Part shown: in pieces, positions 1-8,600 of the stretch
Layout of the letters: each line of letters begins with the position of its first letter
Position numbering within the stretch: position 1 is the stretch's first letter
DNA from: Candidatus Zhuqueibacterota bacterium
GTDB lineage: Bacteria > Zhuqueibacterota > Zhuqueibacteria > Oceanimicrobiales > Oceanimicrobiaceae
Assembly (NCBI GenBank): GCA_029262005.1
Contig: JAJDAG010000086.1
Span: forward strand, 94,344 to 158,343
Direction of reading: 5' to 3'
DNA: 64,000 nt
Notes under the pieces: generated by a model
The model's database searches: none
Told to the model about the DNA's origin: nothing
Seen by the model: only the letters and a program-made list of their open reading frames with translations
Translations under genes and position numbers: made by a program

Positions 1-132
1 AAGCTCTTCAGGAGTGCAAATTCCTTTACGAATCAGGATATTCACAACAGACTCAAGCGAAACCAAGTCGGCAATGGGAAAGCTCTGGCTTGAACCCTGG
101 TTATCATTATCAGTGGGAAATAGGGAATCCAT
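1..132 (-). CDS. Hypothetical protein, N-terminal 44 residues only
   Basis: This reading frame is too short for the ORF track and runs off the left edge of the window. It starts at the ATG whose complement is at 130-132, preceded by a plausible ribosome site (GAGGT, about 10 bases upstream), and stays open for 44 codons to base 1. The visible part begins MDSLFPTDND, is polar for about 20 residues, then has a helix-like stretch ending VNILIRKGICTPEEL. That ending resembles the 'xxKGIxTxEEL' segment of many small cytoplasmic hypothetical proteins. I do not recognise a family and assign no function. A promoter-like sequence lies about 330 bases upstream on the same strand. The open frame, ribosome site and sensible composition make a real gene likely. 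Confidence 0.55.
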   Translation of the reverse strand, partial: MDSLFPTDNDNQGSSQSFPIADLVSLESVVNILIRKGICTPEEL

Positions 133-576
133 GAATTAACTTACCTCACTCATTTGTGACTTTTCGTATCGCAGCAAAGCTCCGACCTAGCTCACTTAAT
201 TCAATGGCTAAGTCAAAGAATAAAATATAGAGGCGATATGCACCAAGTATTGGCTAAAATTAAAAATACTACCATCAAAATTATGTGTCGGATTTTCTCG
301 CGTAAATTGAGGCGAGCAGCAGTGTAAAATCTTACAAAAATCACACTCCTGATAGGCTATCGGGGTAGATTTTTTCCGTTCCCCCAACAATGTCCAGAAT
401 GCTTTTCTTAATTCTTTATATAATCGCTGTCCCCTGTTTGCTGGAAAAAATTGCTTTGAATTTAGACTATGAAAGAATGAAAGTCAAGAAGATTGATCCC
501 TGAATTTAATGACGCGGAACGAACAACATCCGGTCTGAAATTTATCCACTAAGTCAGGCAAATAAGCAGGCTGAAC
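133..576. other. Intergenic stretch, 444 bases
   Basis: The gap lies between the stop of the metalloprotease gene and the start of the partial gene at the left edge. It is AT-rich. It holds a promoter-like sequence on the minus strand (459-487) and a 60-codon minus ORF (208-390) that opens only with TTG and has no ribosome site. I see no RNA gene or convincing terminator in it. Confidence 0.5.
459..487 (-). promoter_or_regulatory. Sigma70-like promoter candidate
   Basis: On the minus strand TTGACT is followed after 17 bases by TAAATT. The spacing is ideal, and the -35 hexamer matches those upstream of glnA, mscS, the TonB receptor and the nuo operon in this window. It would read toward the partial gene at the left edge, with a leader of over 300 bases, so the target is uncertain. 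Confidence 0.35.
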
Positions 577-1713
577 TTACCGCGAAATTTGCCGAACTCT
601 GAAAACAATTTTGTCATTAAGAACACGTATTTTGCTTACTTCAAGTTTGCCCTGTCGGGTATGAATGAGCTGGTGATCGGCGGTTTCATCAAGTCTGCGC
701 AGCAGTTTGAGCCGAACACCTTTCTTTTGCCAAATCAACAAACCCTGGTCGAGATAAACGTTATCGAAAGCATTGTCATTATGCCTGTGAAAAGAGAAGT
801 AAATATGTTCTCGTTGATTCGGCAAATCGACACGAGCTAATACATGTCCAGTCAGGCTGCGTAGCTGCTTCAGCACGACTTGTTTATCCATCGAATCAAC
901 TGAAAAAGCCAGGACGCGCGATGAATCATCTTCATTTAGCCAGCCAAGTGTCATAATATGAAAGGGATCAAGTGGCGCCGGACCAAATTGCGGCGTTCCT
1001 TTAACTGCTTGGCGACGAAGCGTCATCAAAGAGTAAATACCGAGGTTGTTGGAGCGATGCCCAAGACCGAGCCAATGCCCATATTCATGCGCCATTGTCC
1101 AGTGAATGTCGGCCAATTTCAGCAAAATATCATCATCCGGGTTGGATGTGCCCACATCCGACCCCATTTCAAATGTGAGCCCGCCTTGCCTCTGGCCCCG
1201 CTTGAACAATTTACCTCCCCCTGCAAAATCGCACCCGAGCATACCAAATCCGGTCGCATTAGCCCGGCGAACATACCAGTCCGGGCCGGCATCAGTACCA
1301 ACCACAATTACAATGTCCACACTCTGAAAAACCGCATCGCCATGTCGTGCTTTTACTTTGTTGAGAATCTCTTCGTTAAACATACCAAAGCCGCGTACGT
1401 GACGCTTCCTGTCGTAATGATTTCTGTAATAGTCGGCAGGGTGGTCTGAAACAAAGTACCGACCATTATCGTGCACTTCTTCAAAACTCAGAATATGCTT
1501 GCCATAAGACATGGTTTTGTAGAAAGAGGAAATGCGGGAATACAATGAATCCCGCATGCCCTGCTGCGGAAAACGGTAATGATCATCGGCGTCGCAGGCG
1601 TAAACAACGAGGGCGTGGACGCTGTCTGGTACCGTTTGGGAAAAGGCTTCTGTTACAAAAAACGCCAGACAGGCAGTGAAAATACTCATTGTGCTGAGAA
1701 TAAGATTAAACAT
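577..1713 (-). CDS. Secreted zinc metalloprotease, M6/metzincin-like
   Basis: The 378-residue product has a signal peptide (residues 1-26, ending EAFSQ) and so is probably exported. Residues 209-219 read HEYGHWLGLGH, the HExxHxxGxxH zinc-binding signature of metzincins. The downstream SLM at 228-230 could be the Met-turn, and 'PFHIMTLGWL' near 250 resembles the segment after the active site in M6 immune-inhibitor-A-like peptidases. The C-terminal third is beta-rich and may be a lectin-like or Ig-like domain. The gene lies 74 bases downstream of the PCuAC gene on the same strand and could be the last gene of that transcript, although no functional link is evident. Protease assignment is firm from the motif; the exact family and substrate are inferred. 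Confidence 0.8.
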   Translation of the reverse strand: MFNLILSTMSIFTACLAFFVTEAFSQTVPDSVHALVVYACDADDHYRFPQQGMRDSLYSRISSFYKTMSYGKHILSFEEVHDNGRYFVSDHPADYYRNHYDRKRHVRGFGMFNEEILNKVKARHGDAVFQSVDIVIVVGTDAGPDWYVRRANATGFGMLGCDFAGGGKLFKRGQRQGGLTFEMGSDVGTSNPDDDILLKLADIHWTMAHEYGHWLGLGHRSNNLGIYSLMTLRRQAVKGTPQFGPAPLDPFHIMTLGWLNEDDSSRVLAFSVDSMDKQVVLKQLRSLTGHVLARVDLPNQREHIYFSFHRHNDNAFDNVYLDQGLLIWQKKGVRLKLLRRLDETADHQLIHTRQGKLEVSKIRVLNDKIVFRVRQISR

Positions 1714-1787
1714 TGTACCAACTCTGACAATTTGCCATTAAACTTGCCGGCATTGTCAAAACCAAAAATATTTTTGCTTACAGCGTT

Positions 1788-2294
1788 TCATAACGCCCTG
1801 ATTTCTGAAGCCACCTTGATAAGACCGGCTCTTTCAAAATACAGTTCCAATGCAATCTCATCACCGGCTACAAGGGATTGAGTCAACTCAATTAGCATGA
1901 CATGATAATCGCGCGGCTTAAGAACAACGGTTCCGCCGGCTGGAATTTCCAAACTGCTTTCAATTTTTTTCATCATCATGGTTTCATCTTCCATGGTGGT
2001 GCGATGAATTTCTGCAACTTCACAAACATCGGTAAGCACAGAGAGCAAACGGTCTGCCTCACTACCCTTGTTGCGAATTGTCAGATAAACAACACCGTTA
2101 CTGCTGCCATGGTGGCCGCCGTGGCCCTCGTGGGCGCCCATGGCGCGCGCCATTTCACCATCCATTTTGTGAATCTGTACGGGCAAGGACCAGACATCCT
2201 CAACCGTAATGCCTGAAGAGGAATTGCCACAGGCGGGCAACAAACAAATGGCGCTCAAAAACAAACCACACCAACATCTAACCAAGCTATTCAT
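1788..2294 (-). CDS. Copper chaperone PCu(A)C-type lipoprotein
   Basis: The 168-residue product belongs to the PCu(A)C (DUF461) family of periplasmic copper carriers that help load the CuA centre of cytochrome oxidase. A lipobox, LLPAC, ends the signal peptide, so it is probably membrane-anchored. Candidate copper ligands are the His and Met residues of IHRTTMEDETMMM and the HVM of DYHVML, corresponding to the family's H...M...HxM pattern. An extra His-rich stretch, HEGHGGHH, sits before the core. I chose the ATG at 2294 rather than the track's TTG at 2309 because GGGAG lies 8 bases before the ATG. Its upstream neighbours are SCO1 and a cytochrome c, which supports the copper/oxidase role. 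Confidence 0.85.
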   Translation of the reverse strand: MNSLVRCWCGLFLSAICLLPACGNSSSGITVEDVWSLPVQIHKMDGEMARAMGAHEGHGGHHGSSNGVVYLTIRNKGSEADRLLSVLTDVCEVAEIHRTTMEDETMMMKKIESSLEIPAGGTVVLKPRDYHVMLIELTQSLVAGDEIALELYFERAGLIKVASEIRAL

Positions 2295-2397
2295 CTTAAC
2301 TTCTCCCAAAAATTAGACTCTTCATCAGTGTCAAACGACTCCGGCAGCGCTTATTTTTTCTCTGCACAAACAAAATTGTATGCTGTACAAAAAAAAC

Positions 2398-3009
2398 CTA
2401 GGGAATGTCAGGCAACCGGGATTGCAACAACAATTTGATATCATGCACAATATCTTCGGGCAAAGCATCATTCGAATGCTTCAGCCGCCAGACGCCTGTT
2501 TTATCCAGCAAGAACATACTCGCTGTGTGGTTCATTAAATAGCCGGCAGCGCTTTCAGCGATTTCCACCCTCTCCCTGTAAACACCAAAACCAGAATAGA
2601 CAGATCGCAAATTTTCCTCGGTGCCACTGAGCCCAATGATTTTATCGCTAAAATTGGCAAGGTGACTCTTTAGTTGTTCCGGGGTGTCACGTTCCGGATC
2701 CACAGTGATGTAGAGGAAATTAACATTTTCTGCTTTTTCTCCAAGAGAAGACGCCACCTTTTTCCAGGTCGAAAGTGTCAAGGGGCAAACATCGGGGCAA
2801 TACGTGAAGCCAAAAAACATAAGCGTTACATCGTCTTTATGCTCGCTGAGCGTAAAGCCATTTCCATTTTGATCAGTCAGCTTAATATCCACAAATGGTA
2901 GTTCAGGAAGTTCCGTACCGCGAAAAGTCTCATCTGCTTGACAACCGAAGTGGCTCAAATTCGCAACCAACATGAACAATATAAAAACCCGCGTAAAACG
3001 GTAAAACAT
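2398..3009 (-). CDS. SCO1/SenC copper-binding thioredoxin-fold lipoprotein
   Basis: The 203-residue product has the SCO1 hallmarks. FTYCPDVCPLT carries the CxxxC copper/thiol pair, and MNHTASMFLLD supplies the conserved distal His. SCO proteins deliver copper to, or reduce the cysteines of, the CuA site of cytochrome c oxidase in the periplasm. The signal peptide ends in HFGC, consistent with a lipoprotein. The track starts earlier, but the ATG at 3009 has AAAGGAAG at good spacing and leaves a compact signal peptide; ATG 3015 lies too close to that site. The gene sits between the PCuAC and cytochrome c genes with short gaps, as expected for an oxidase-assembly operon. No oxidase subunit is in the window. 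Confidence 0.9.
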   Translation of the reverse strand: MFYRFTRVFILFMLVANLSHFGCQADETFRGTELPELPFVDIKLTDQNGNGFTLSEHKDDVTLMFFGFTYCPDVCPLTLSTWKKVASSLGEKAENVNFLYITVDPERDTPEQLKSHLANFSDKIIGLSGTEENLRSVYSGFGVYRERVEIAESAAGYLMNHTASMFLLDKTGVWRLKHSNDALPEDIVHDIKLLLQSRLPDIP

Positions 3010-3059
3010 AATCATCTTCCTTTCTGATTTACGGAAAAATTGCACTGCGAGAATACAGG

Positions 3060-3524
3060 TCAGCGCTCTTTCTTTAGAGATTTAATGTAGTGATACAACG
3101 CTAAAATATCACTTTCAGGCAACACTTTCATCCACCCCACCATTGCTGTGCCTGGCACACCATTTTCAATAATGTAAACACGTGCCATTTCCGATAGATA
3201 GCTTGCCTCAATTGGGTCGGTAAAATTCGAAGGTCGGCCCAAAATTGCATCAGCATTATGGCCGGCGCCATCGCCGCGACCACCGTGGCAGGGAGCACAT
3301 AGTTGAGGGTATAATTTCCCCCCACGTTTTATCTGCTCAGCCGTTGCTGCCGGGACAGGTTCTTCATAAAGAGGGCCTAGTGCCTGTTTCACTCGTTCGC
3401 GGAGCTGTTCCCTGTGCTGAAGATGTTCCAGGCTCATCGGCTTTGAATCGTGCTCACACCTCAAAAACAAAAGAGCTATCGTATAAACAAGAAACGTGAC
3501 GGTGTACTTCGCTCGTGATCTCAA
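3060..3524 (-). CDS. Class I c-type cytochrome lipoprotein
   Basis: The 154-residue product has a hydrophobic N-terminus ending LFLRC, a probable lipobox, followed by a linker and one cytochrome c domain. The haem attachment motif is CAPCH, and the likely axial methionine is in GTAMVGWMK. The C-terminus ALYHYIKSLKK is the usual terminal helix. It is probably a periplasmic electron carrier tethered to the inner membrane, similar to the c-type cytochromes encoded beside SCO1 and cytochrome oxidase genes. It is followed 50 bases later by SCO1 on the same strand. Cytochrome c identity is firm; its redox partner is unknown. Confidence 0.88.
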   Translation of the reverse strand: MRSRAKYTVTFLVYTIALLFLRCEHDSKPMSLEHLQHREQLRERVKQALGPLYEEPVPAATAEQIKRGGKLYPQLCAPCHGGRGDGAGHNADAILGRPSNFTDPIEASYLSEMARVYIIENGVPGTAMVGWMKVLPESDILALYHYIKSLKKER

Positions 3525-3584
3525 AAGAAAACTGGGTTAAATAGTTGCCAAAACGGACTTACCCAAAATACAACCCTCTCTCAC

Positions 3585-3869
3585 CTAAAAACCACGCTTC
3601 GTGTGTTTATGAATGTGACGACATTCATAACAGTACTTTTGGTAGAAAAAGTCAGGCTTTCCGACCAGGCATTCGTTAAACGATTTTACAAAACAGGAGC
3701 GCAATATAGAGAAGATTTTACAAAATTGCAAGTAACGATCCGTGGCACTGAACAACCTCAAAGTAACATCTTGTTTTGCGGCAACGGGCCGGACTTCGGC
3801 GAAAGCCAAAAGGCTGAGCAGCCATCTATCCGCAGACCCTAAAAACGCATAACGGCATCTTAGCTTCAT
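3585..3869 (-). pseudogene. Doubtful small Cys-rich ORF, possibly a decayed cytochrome c
   Basis: The 94-codon frame starts at an ATG with a strong ribosome site (AGGAAGGA, 5 bases away) and lies 60 bases upstream of the cytochrome c gene. The product does not look like an intact protein. It has a poor signal-peptide-like start, scattered cysteines and a C-terminus CYECRHIHKHTK, which would be a haem motif if one residue were lost. Another frame of the same strand reads VVQCHGS, also cytochrome-like. A frameshifted or degraded small multihaem cytochrome would explain the good ribosome site and broken motifs, as would a sequence error. It may equally be a chance frame. No function is claimed. 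Confidence 0.3.
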
Positions 3870-3989
3870 CGTCCTTCCTGGAGAGTCAAACAGTCCGACA
3901 ATGTTGTTTTTGTAAGAAACTGCACACCAATCAATGCAAGCCGATTCTTACTATGTTTACACATAAAACGAATCATAGCATTATTTTGC

Positions 3990-4017
3990 TTGACTTTATT
4001 AAGTGAATTAATATATT
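3990..4017 (+). promoter_or_regulatory. glnA promoter
   Basis: TTGACT (3990-3995) and TATATT (4012-4017) are separated by 16 bases, 55 bases before the glnA ATG. The region is very AT-rich. GGAGAAAAC just before the start serves as ribosome site. I see no obvious nitrogen-regulator (sigma54) site. Confidence 0.55.
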
Positions 4018-4071
4018 TGCTTATCTTTTTAAGTTAAAAAACTAAATAAACCTAAGTTTGGAGAAAACTTC

Positions 4072-5490
4072 ATGTCCAAAAAGATTTCAGCTGTATTTGA
4101 ACTTGCAAAAAAAAGTGGTGCAAAAATACTTGATGTCAAATTTATGGACTTCCCGGGGCTTTGGCAACACTTTACAACTCCTATTTCACTTCTGACCGAA
4201 GATCTTTTCGAAGAAGGATTCGGTTTCGACGGTTCCAGCATTCGTGGCTGGCAAGCCATCAACGAGAGCGACATGATTGTCATTCCCGATCCGAGCACAG
4301 CCCTGGTCGATCCTTTCATGCAACCAACGACCTTAAGTCTGATTGGTGATGTGCATAGCCCTCTTACAAAGGAAAGATACTCTCGCTGCCCCCGTCACAT
4401 TGCGCAGAAAGCGGAGGCATACCTCAAGGCCAGTGGCATTGCTGATACCGCTTATTTTGGCCCAGAAGCTGAATTTTTTATTTTTGATGATATTCGTTAT
4501 GATCAGAATGAACACTCAGGATATTATTATGTTGATTCTGTGGAAGGCACCTGGAACTCAGGCCGGGATGAAGGGCCAAACCTTGGCTATAAGCCGCGGT
4601 ACAAAGAAGGATATTTTCCGGTGCCGCCAACAGATGCTTTTCATGATATGCGCAGTGAAATGATCTTGACTATGATAGATTGCGGTCTCGACGTGGAATG
4701 CCATCACCATGAAGTTGCAACCGGTGGGCAGGCAGAAATCGACCTCAAATATGGGCCATTGGTGGCCACCGCGGACAATATGCTGCTCTATAAATATATC
4801 GTCAAAAACACGGCACGAAAGTATGGCAAAACCGTCACTTTCATGCCCAAGCCTTTGTTCAACGACAACGGCTCCGGCATGCACGTGCATCAGAGTCTGT
4901 GGCAAGAGGGCAAACCGATGTTTGCCGGCTCCGGCTATGCCGGCTTGAGCGAGATGGCGCTGCACTACATCGGTGGCATTCTCAAACATGCGCCTGCACT
5001 CATTGCCCTGACCAATCCAACCACAAACTCATTTAAACGCCTGGTACCAGGTTATGAAGCGCCGGTGAACCTGGCTTACTCAAGGAGTAATCGTAGTGCA
5101 GCCTGTCGCATTCCGGTTTATTCAGATAGCCCGAATTCGAAGCGTATCGAGTTCCGATGTCCAGATCCGAGCTGCAATCCGTATCTCGCTTTCAGCGCCA
5201 TGCTCATGGCAGGCCTTGATGGCATCACCAACAAAATTGACCCGGGCGAGCCGCTTGAAAAGGACATCTATGATTTATCGCCAGAAGAGCTTGCCGATGT
5301 GCCATCTACTCCGGGCACACTTTCGGACGCACTCGATGCCCTGGAAAATGATCACGAATTCCTGCTCAGGGGTGATGTTTTCACAGATGATGTCATCGAA
5401 ACCTGGATTCAGTACAAACGCGAAAACGAGGTGGATGCTATGCGCCTGCGACCACATCCGTACGAATTTACCCTTTATTACGACATATAA
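4072..5490 (+). CDS. glnA: Glutamine synthetase type I
   Basis: The 472-residue product is a GSI, which forms glutamine from glutamate, ammonia and ATP in the cytoplasm. It has the GSI length and signatures: [16 protein letters not shown] near residue 50, the metal/ATP block [12 protein letters not shown] near 265, and NRSAACRIP in the substrate region. DIYDLSPEE near residue 400 matches the Tyr loop that GlnE adenylylates, so this enzyme looks like the adenylylation-controlled GSI-beta class. The gene directly downstream encodes a GlnE-type enzyme, which agrees. Its own promoter and a strong terminator flank it, so glnA is probably transcribed mainly as a single-gene unit. Confidence 0.97.
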   Translation: MSKKISAVFELAKKSGAKILDVKFMDFPGLWQHFTTPISLLTEDLFEEGFGFDGSSIRGWQAINESDMIVIPDPSTALVDPFMQPTTLSLIGDVHSPLTKERYSRCPRHIAQKAEAYLKASGIADTAYFGPEAEFFIFDDIRYDQNEHSGYYYVDSVEGTWNSGRDEGPNLGYKPRYKEGYFPVPPTDAFHDMRSEMILTMIDCGLDVECHHHEVATGGQAEIDLKYGPLVATADNMLLYKYIVKNTARKYGKTVTFMPKPLFNDNGSGMHVHQSLWQEGKPMFAGSGYAGLSEMALHYIGGILKHAPALIALTNPTTNSFKRLVPGYEAPVNLAYSRSNRSAACRIPVYSDSPNSKRIEFRCPDPSCNPYLAFSAMLMAGLDGITNKIDPGEPLEKDIYDLSPEELADVPSTPGTLSDALDALENDHEFLLRGDVFTDDVIETWIQYKRENEVDAMRLRPHPYEFTLYYDI

Positions 5491-5513
5491 ATCCGCCTGA
5501 CTAAAACCCAATA

Positions 5514-5553
5514 AACGCCCGGCGAATAACGACCAACGCCGGGCGTTTTATTT
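5514..5553 (+). terminator. Rho-independent terminator after glnA
   Basis: AACGCCCGGCG pairs perfectly with CGCCGGGCGTT (11 bp, 12-base loop) and is followed by TTATTTA. It lies 23 bases past the glnA stop and separates it from glnE. Confidence 0.85.
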
Positions 5554-5690
5554 AGCACCTGAAGCGGCCAATTTGCGGAGAGCAACATTTTGCATTAAAA
5601 TCAACATTACAACTCGACTTTGTCTGGTGGTATTCGCATTATGACAATTGCAAATGACTCTCACTTTTCGTAGATTTCCCGCACTTACTC

Positions 5691-8600
5691 ATGCTATTGC
5701 TTGAATCTGAAAAAATCAAATCTCTGCTCCTCACCGACAGAAAAATCGACGCGGCCGAAATTGAGCCGCTTCTTTTCCCTTTCGGATTTGAGGATTGGCG
5801 CACGGCATACAAAAGTCTTTGCCGGCTTATGGCCACCGTTCGGGCGCAAACAGCACTAGCAGACATTTTACCAGCTATTCTTTCTGCGATAGCCGACTCA
5901 GCCAACCCGGATCGAGCGCTGCTCAACCTGGAGCGCTTTGCTGATAGCGTTCCCGACAAGGCTGCGCTGTTCAGTTTTCTCCAGGACAACCCCCGCACCA
6001 TTGAAATGCTGGTTATCTTGTTCGCAGGCAGTCAATTCCTCACCGATATTCTGCTGCGCAATCCAGACCACTTTGAGCAAATAAAGGAACACAAGCGCCT
6101 CACACATGTAAAAAATCGCCTCCAACTCACCACTGAAGGCCGCGATGCAGCAATGGCCTTTGCAACACCTGAACAAAAATTGGAAGCGCTGCGGCGCTTT
6201 CAACGCTGGGAATTTTTGCGTATCGGCACCGGCGATTTGTTCGGCTCTATCGATTTGCAGGCCGTTACTTCCCAATTATCAAACCTGGCCAGAGCAATCA
6301 TTCAAATCTCTCTGGATATTGCCGCAACTGAACTTGAAATCCCAACCGAGGGATTTACGGTTTTAGCCCTGGGAAAACTGGGTGGACGAGAACTAAACTA
6401 CAGCTCAGATATCGACCTGATCTTTCTGTGCCGAAGTCAAAGTGCGCAAACCCAAAAACTGGGAAGGCACCTCATTGCCGCCCTGGCGCAAGCCACACCA
6501 GAGGGATTTCTCTACCGCGTAGACATGCGATTGCGCCCATGGGGTGGCGTCGGCACGCTCGTTCCTACGATTTCAGAGCATGTTTCGTACATCGAAAACA
6601 AGGCGCAACTTTGGGAGAAACAGGCCTTGTATAAAGCGCGGGTCGTAGCTGGCGATGGTGTGCTTGGCATCGATTTTCTCCAACAAATACGCCCGCACAT
6701 TTTGAACCTGCCAAAGGCGGAACTGAGTGAGGAAATCCGGGGGATGAAGAAAAAAATCGAAGACAGGTTAAAGCGGCGCGGCAAAAGCTGGGGTGAAGTA
6801 AAATCAGGCTCAGGTTCAATTAGAGACATAGAATTTGTAACGCAATTTCTGCAGTTGGTGAACGGTGTCACCTTCCCAGAAGTGCATAGCCGCAACACCG
6901 TTGACGGTCTTGCCAGACTGACTGCCTGCAAAATATTGTCGGCACATGACTATCGTGTTGCTGCAGATGGCTACGTCTTTCTCCGATCCGTGGAACACCA
7001 TTTGCAAATCATGCATAATCGCCAGACTCACCAACTACCAAATGAGCCAAGAGAATTAGCTTACCTTGCACGCAGGCTTGGGTTTCAAGGACAGGGAGTT
7101 GGAAGTCAATTTGTGCAGCGATACGAGCAGCACAGCGCCGCTTTGCGTTACTTGTATGAACGCCACCTCGGTGCCGACCAGAAGCAAACCACGCTAAATC
7201 TGGAACCTCAGCAGAGCATTGCAGCATCAGCTTCTGAAATCACAAAACATGTTTCCCGCATGGACAAAGCCTATGCTGTGACCTTCACCCGAAAGGAAAT
7301 CGAACTGCATGCAATGTTAGCCGGAAGCCTGAGCATTGAGAAGCCAGTGGCTTTTGAAGCAAGAAAAATTAACGAAACTGATTGGCAGGTCACCATCGTT
7401 GGCTATGACTACCTTGGCGAATTAGCATTGATTTGCGGACTTTTTTGCGATTACAAGCTCAACATTCTTCAGGGCGCTGTTTTCACTTACGGGCCGAAAG
7501 AAGAACAACAAGCCAAGGTTAACAATTCTCGTTCTTTTAGAAGTTCAAAACGGCGGCCTAAACAAAACCCAACAGAAAATGGGAAAAGAAAAATCGTTGA
7601 CGTCTTTCGGGTACAGCCGGTCGGCAGAAAAGTAAGTGCCGAAACCTGGCTACAGTATTCTGAGGAACTCACCAAGTTTCTGACGGACTTAAGCAAAAAG
7701 AAACAGAATGAAGTTCAGGGAGAAATCGCCCGGAGAGTAGCACTAAAAGTGCACGAAGCGAAAAAAGCAACCGAGACCCTGCTCCCGGTCGAGATTGCCA
7801 TTGACAACACATTGTCGCGGCAGTACACTGTTCTCAGAATTGACGGCGCCGATACAATGGGTTTTTTGTACGAACTTACAAATGCATTGTCGCTAAACAG
7901 CATTCACCTCGTGCGCGTGATGGTAACATCCATAAGAAGCCGCGTTCACGACACACTATTTCTTACGGACGTGCATGGCAACAAGATAATCGATCCGGAA
8001 AGACTCTACAAACTGAGGGTGGCAACAGTTCTGGTTAAGCATTTTACACACATCTTACCCCAGTCTCCAAACCCGCAATCGGCCATGTTGCACTTCAGGG
8101 AATTCGTGTCACACCTTTTTAAGCAACAGGACTGGTCAAATGCGATAGCTTCACTTGAACGGCCGGATGTTCTCGACGCCCTGGCAAAATTGCTTGGAGG
8201 CAGCGATTTTTTGTGGAATGACTTTTTACGCATGCAACATGAAAATCTTTTCCCTGTGGTGGAAAACTTACAAGCACTCGGGCATGCCAAAAGCAAAAAA
8301 ATGTTGCAGGTAGAGTTGGATGCATTCTTGTTGAAAGAGAAAAACTTTTCTGATAAAAAAAAGCGGTTGAATGCATTCAAAGATCGTGAAATGTTTCGTA
8401 TTGATATGCGCTACATTCAGGGTGCATTGCCTGACTTTAAACAATTCTCACGTGAACTCTCAGAACTGGCTGAATCCGTGGTAGAGTCAGCAATTCACCT
8501 TGCGTTCGAAAACCTGGTTTCACAATTTGGAAAACCGACTCTTGAGGATAATACGGACTGTCCATGGACGATGTGTGCTCTGGGTAAGTTTGGTGGCCAG

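Noticed and set aside
208-390. Minus-strand 60-codon ORF downstream of a promoter-like site
   Set aside because: It starts only with TTG, lacks a Shine-Dalgarno, and the sequence has no recognisable features. I left it out although a promoter-like motif precedes it.
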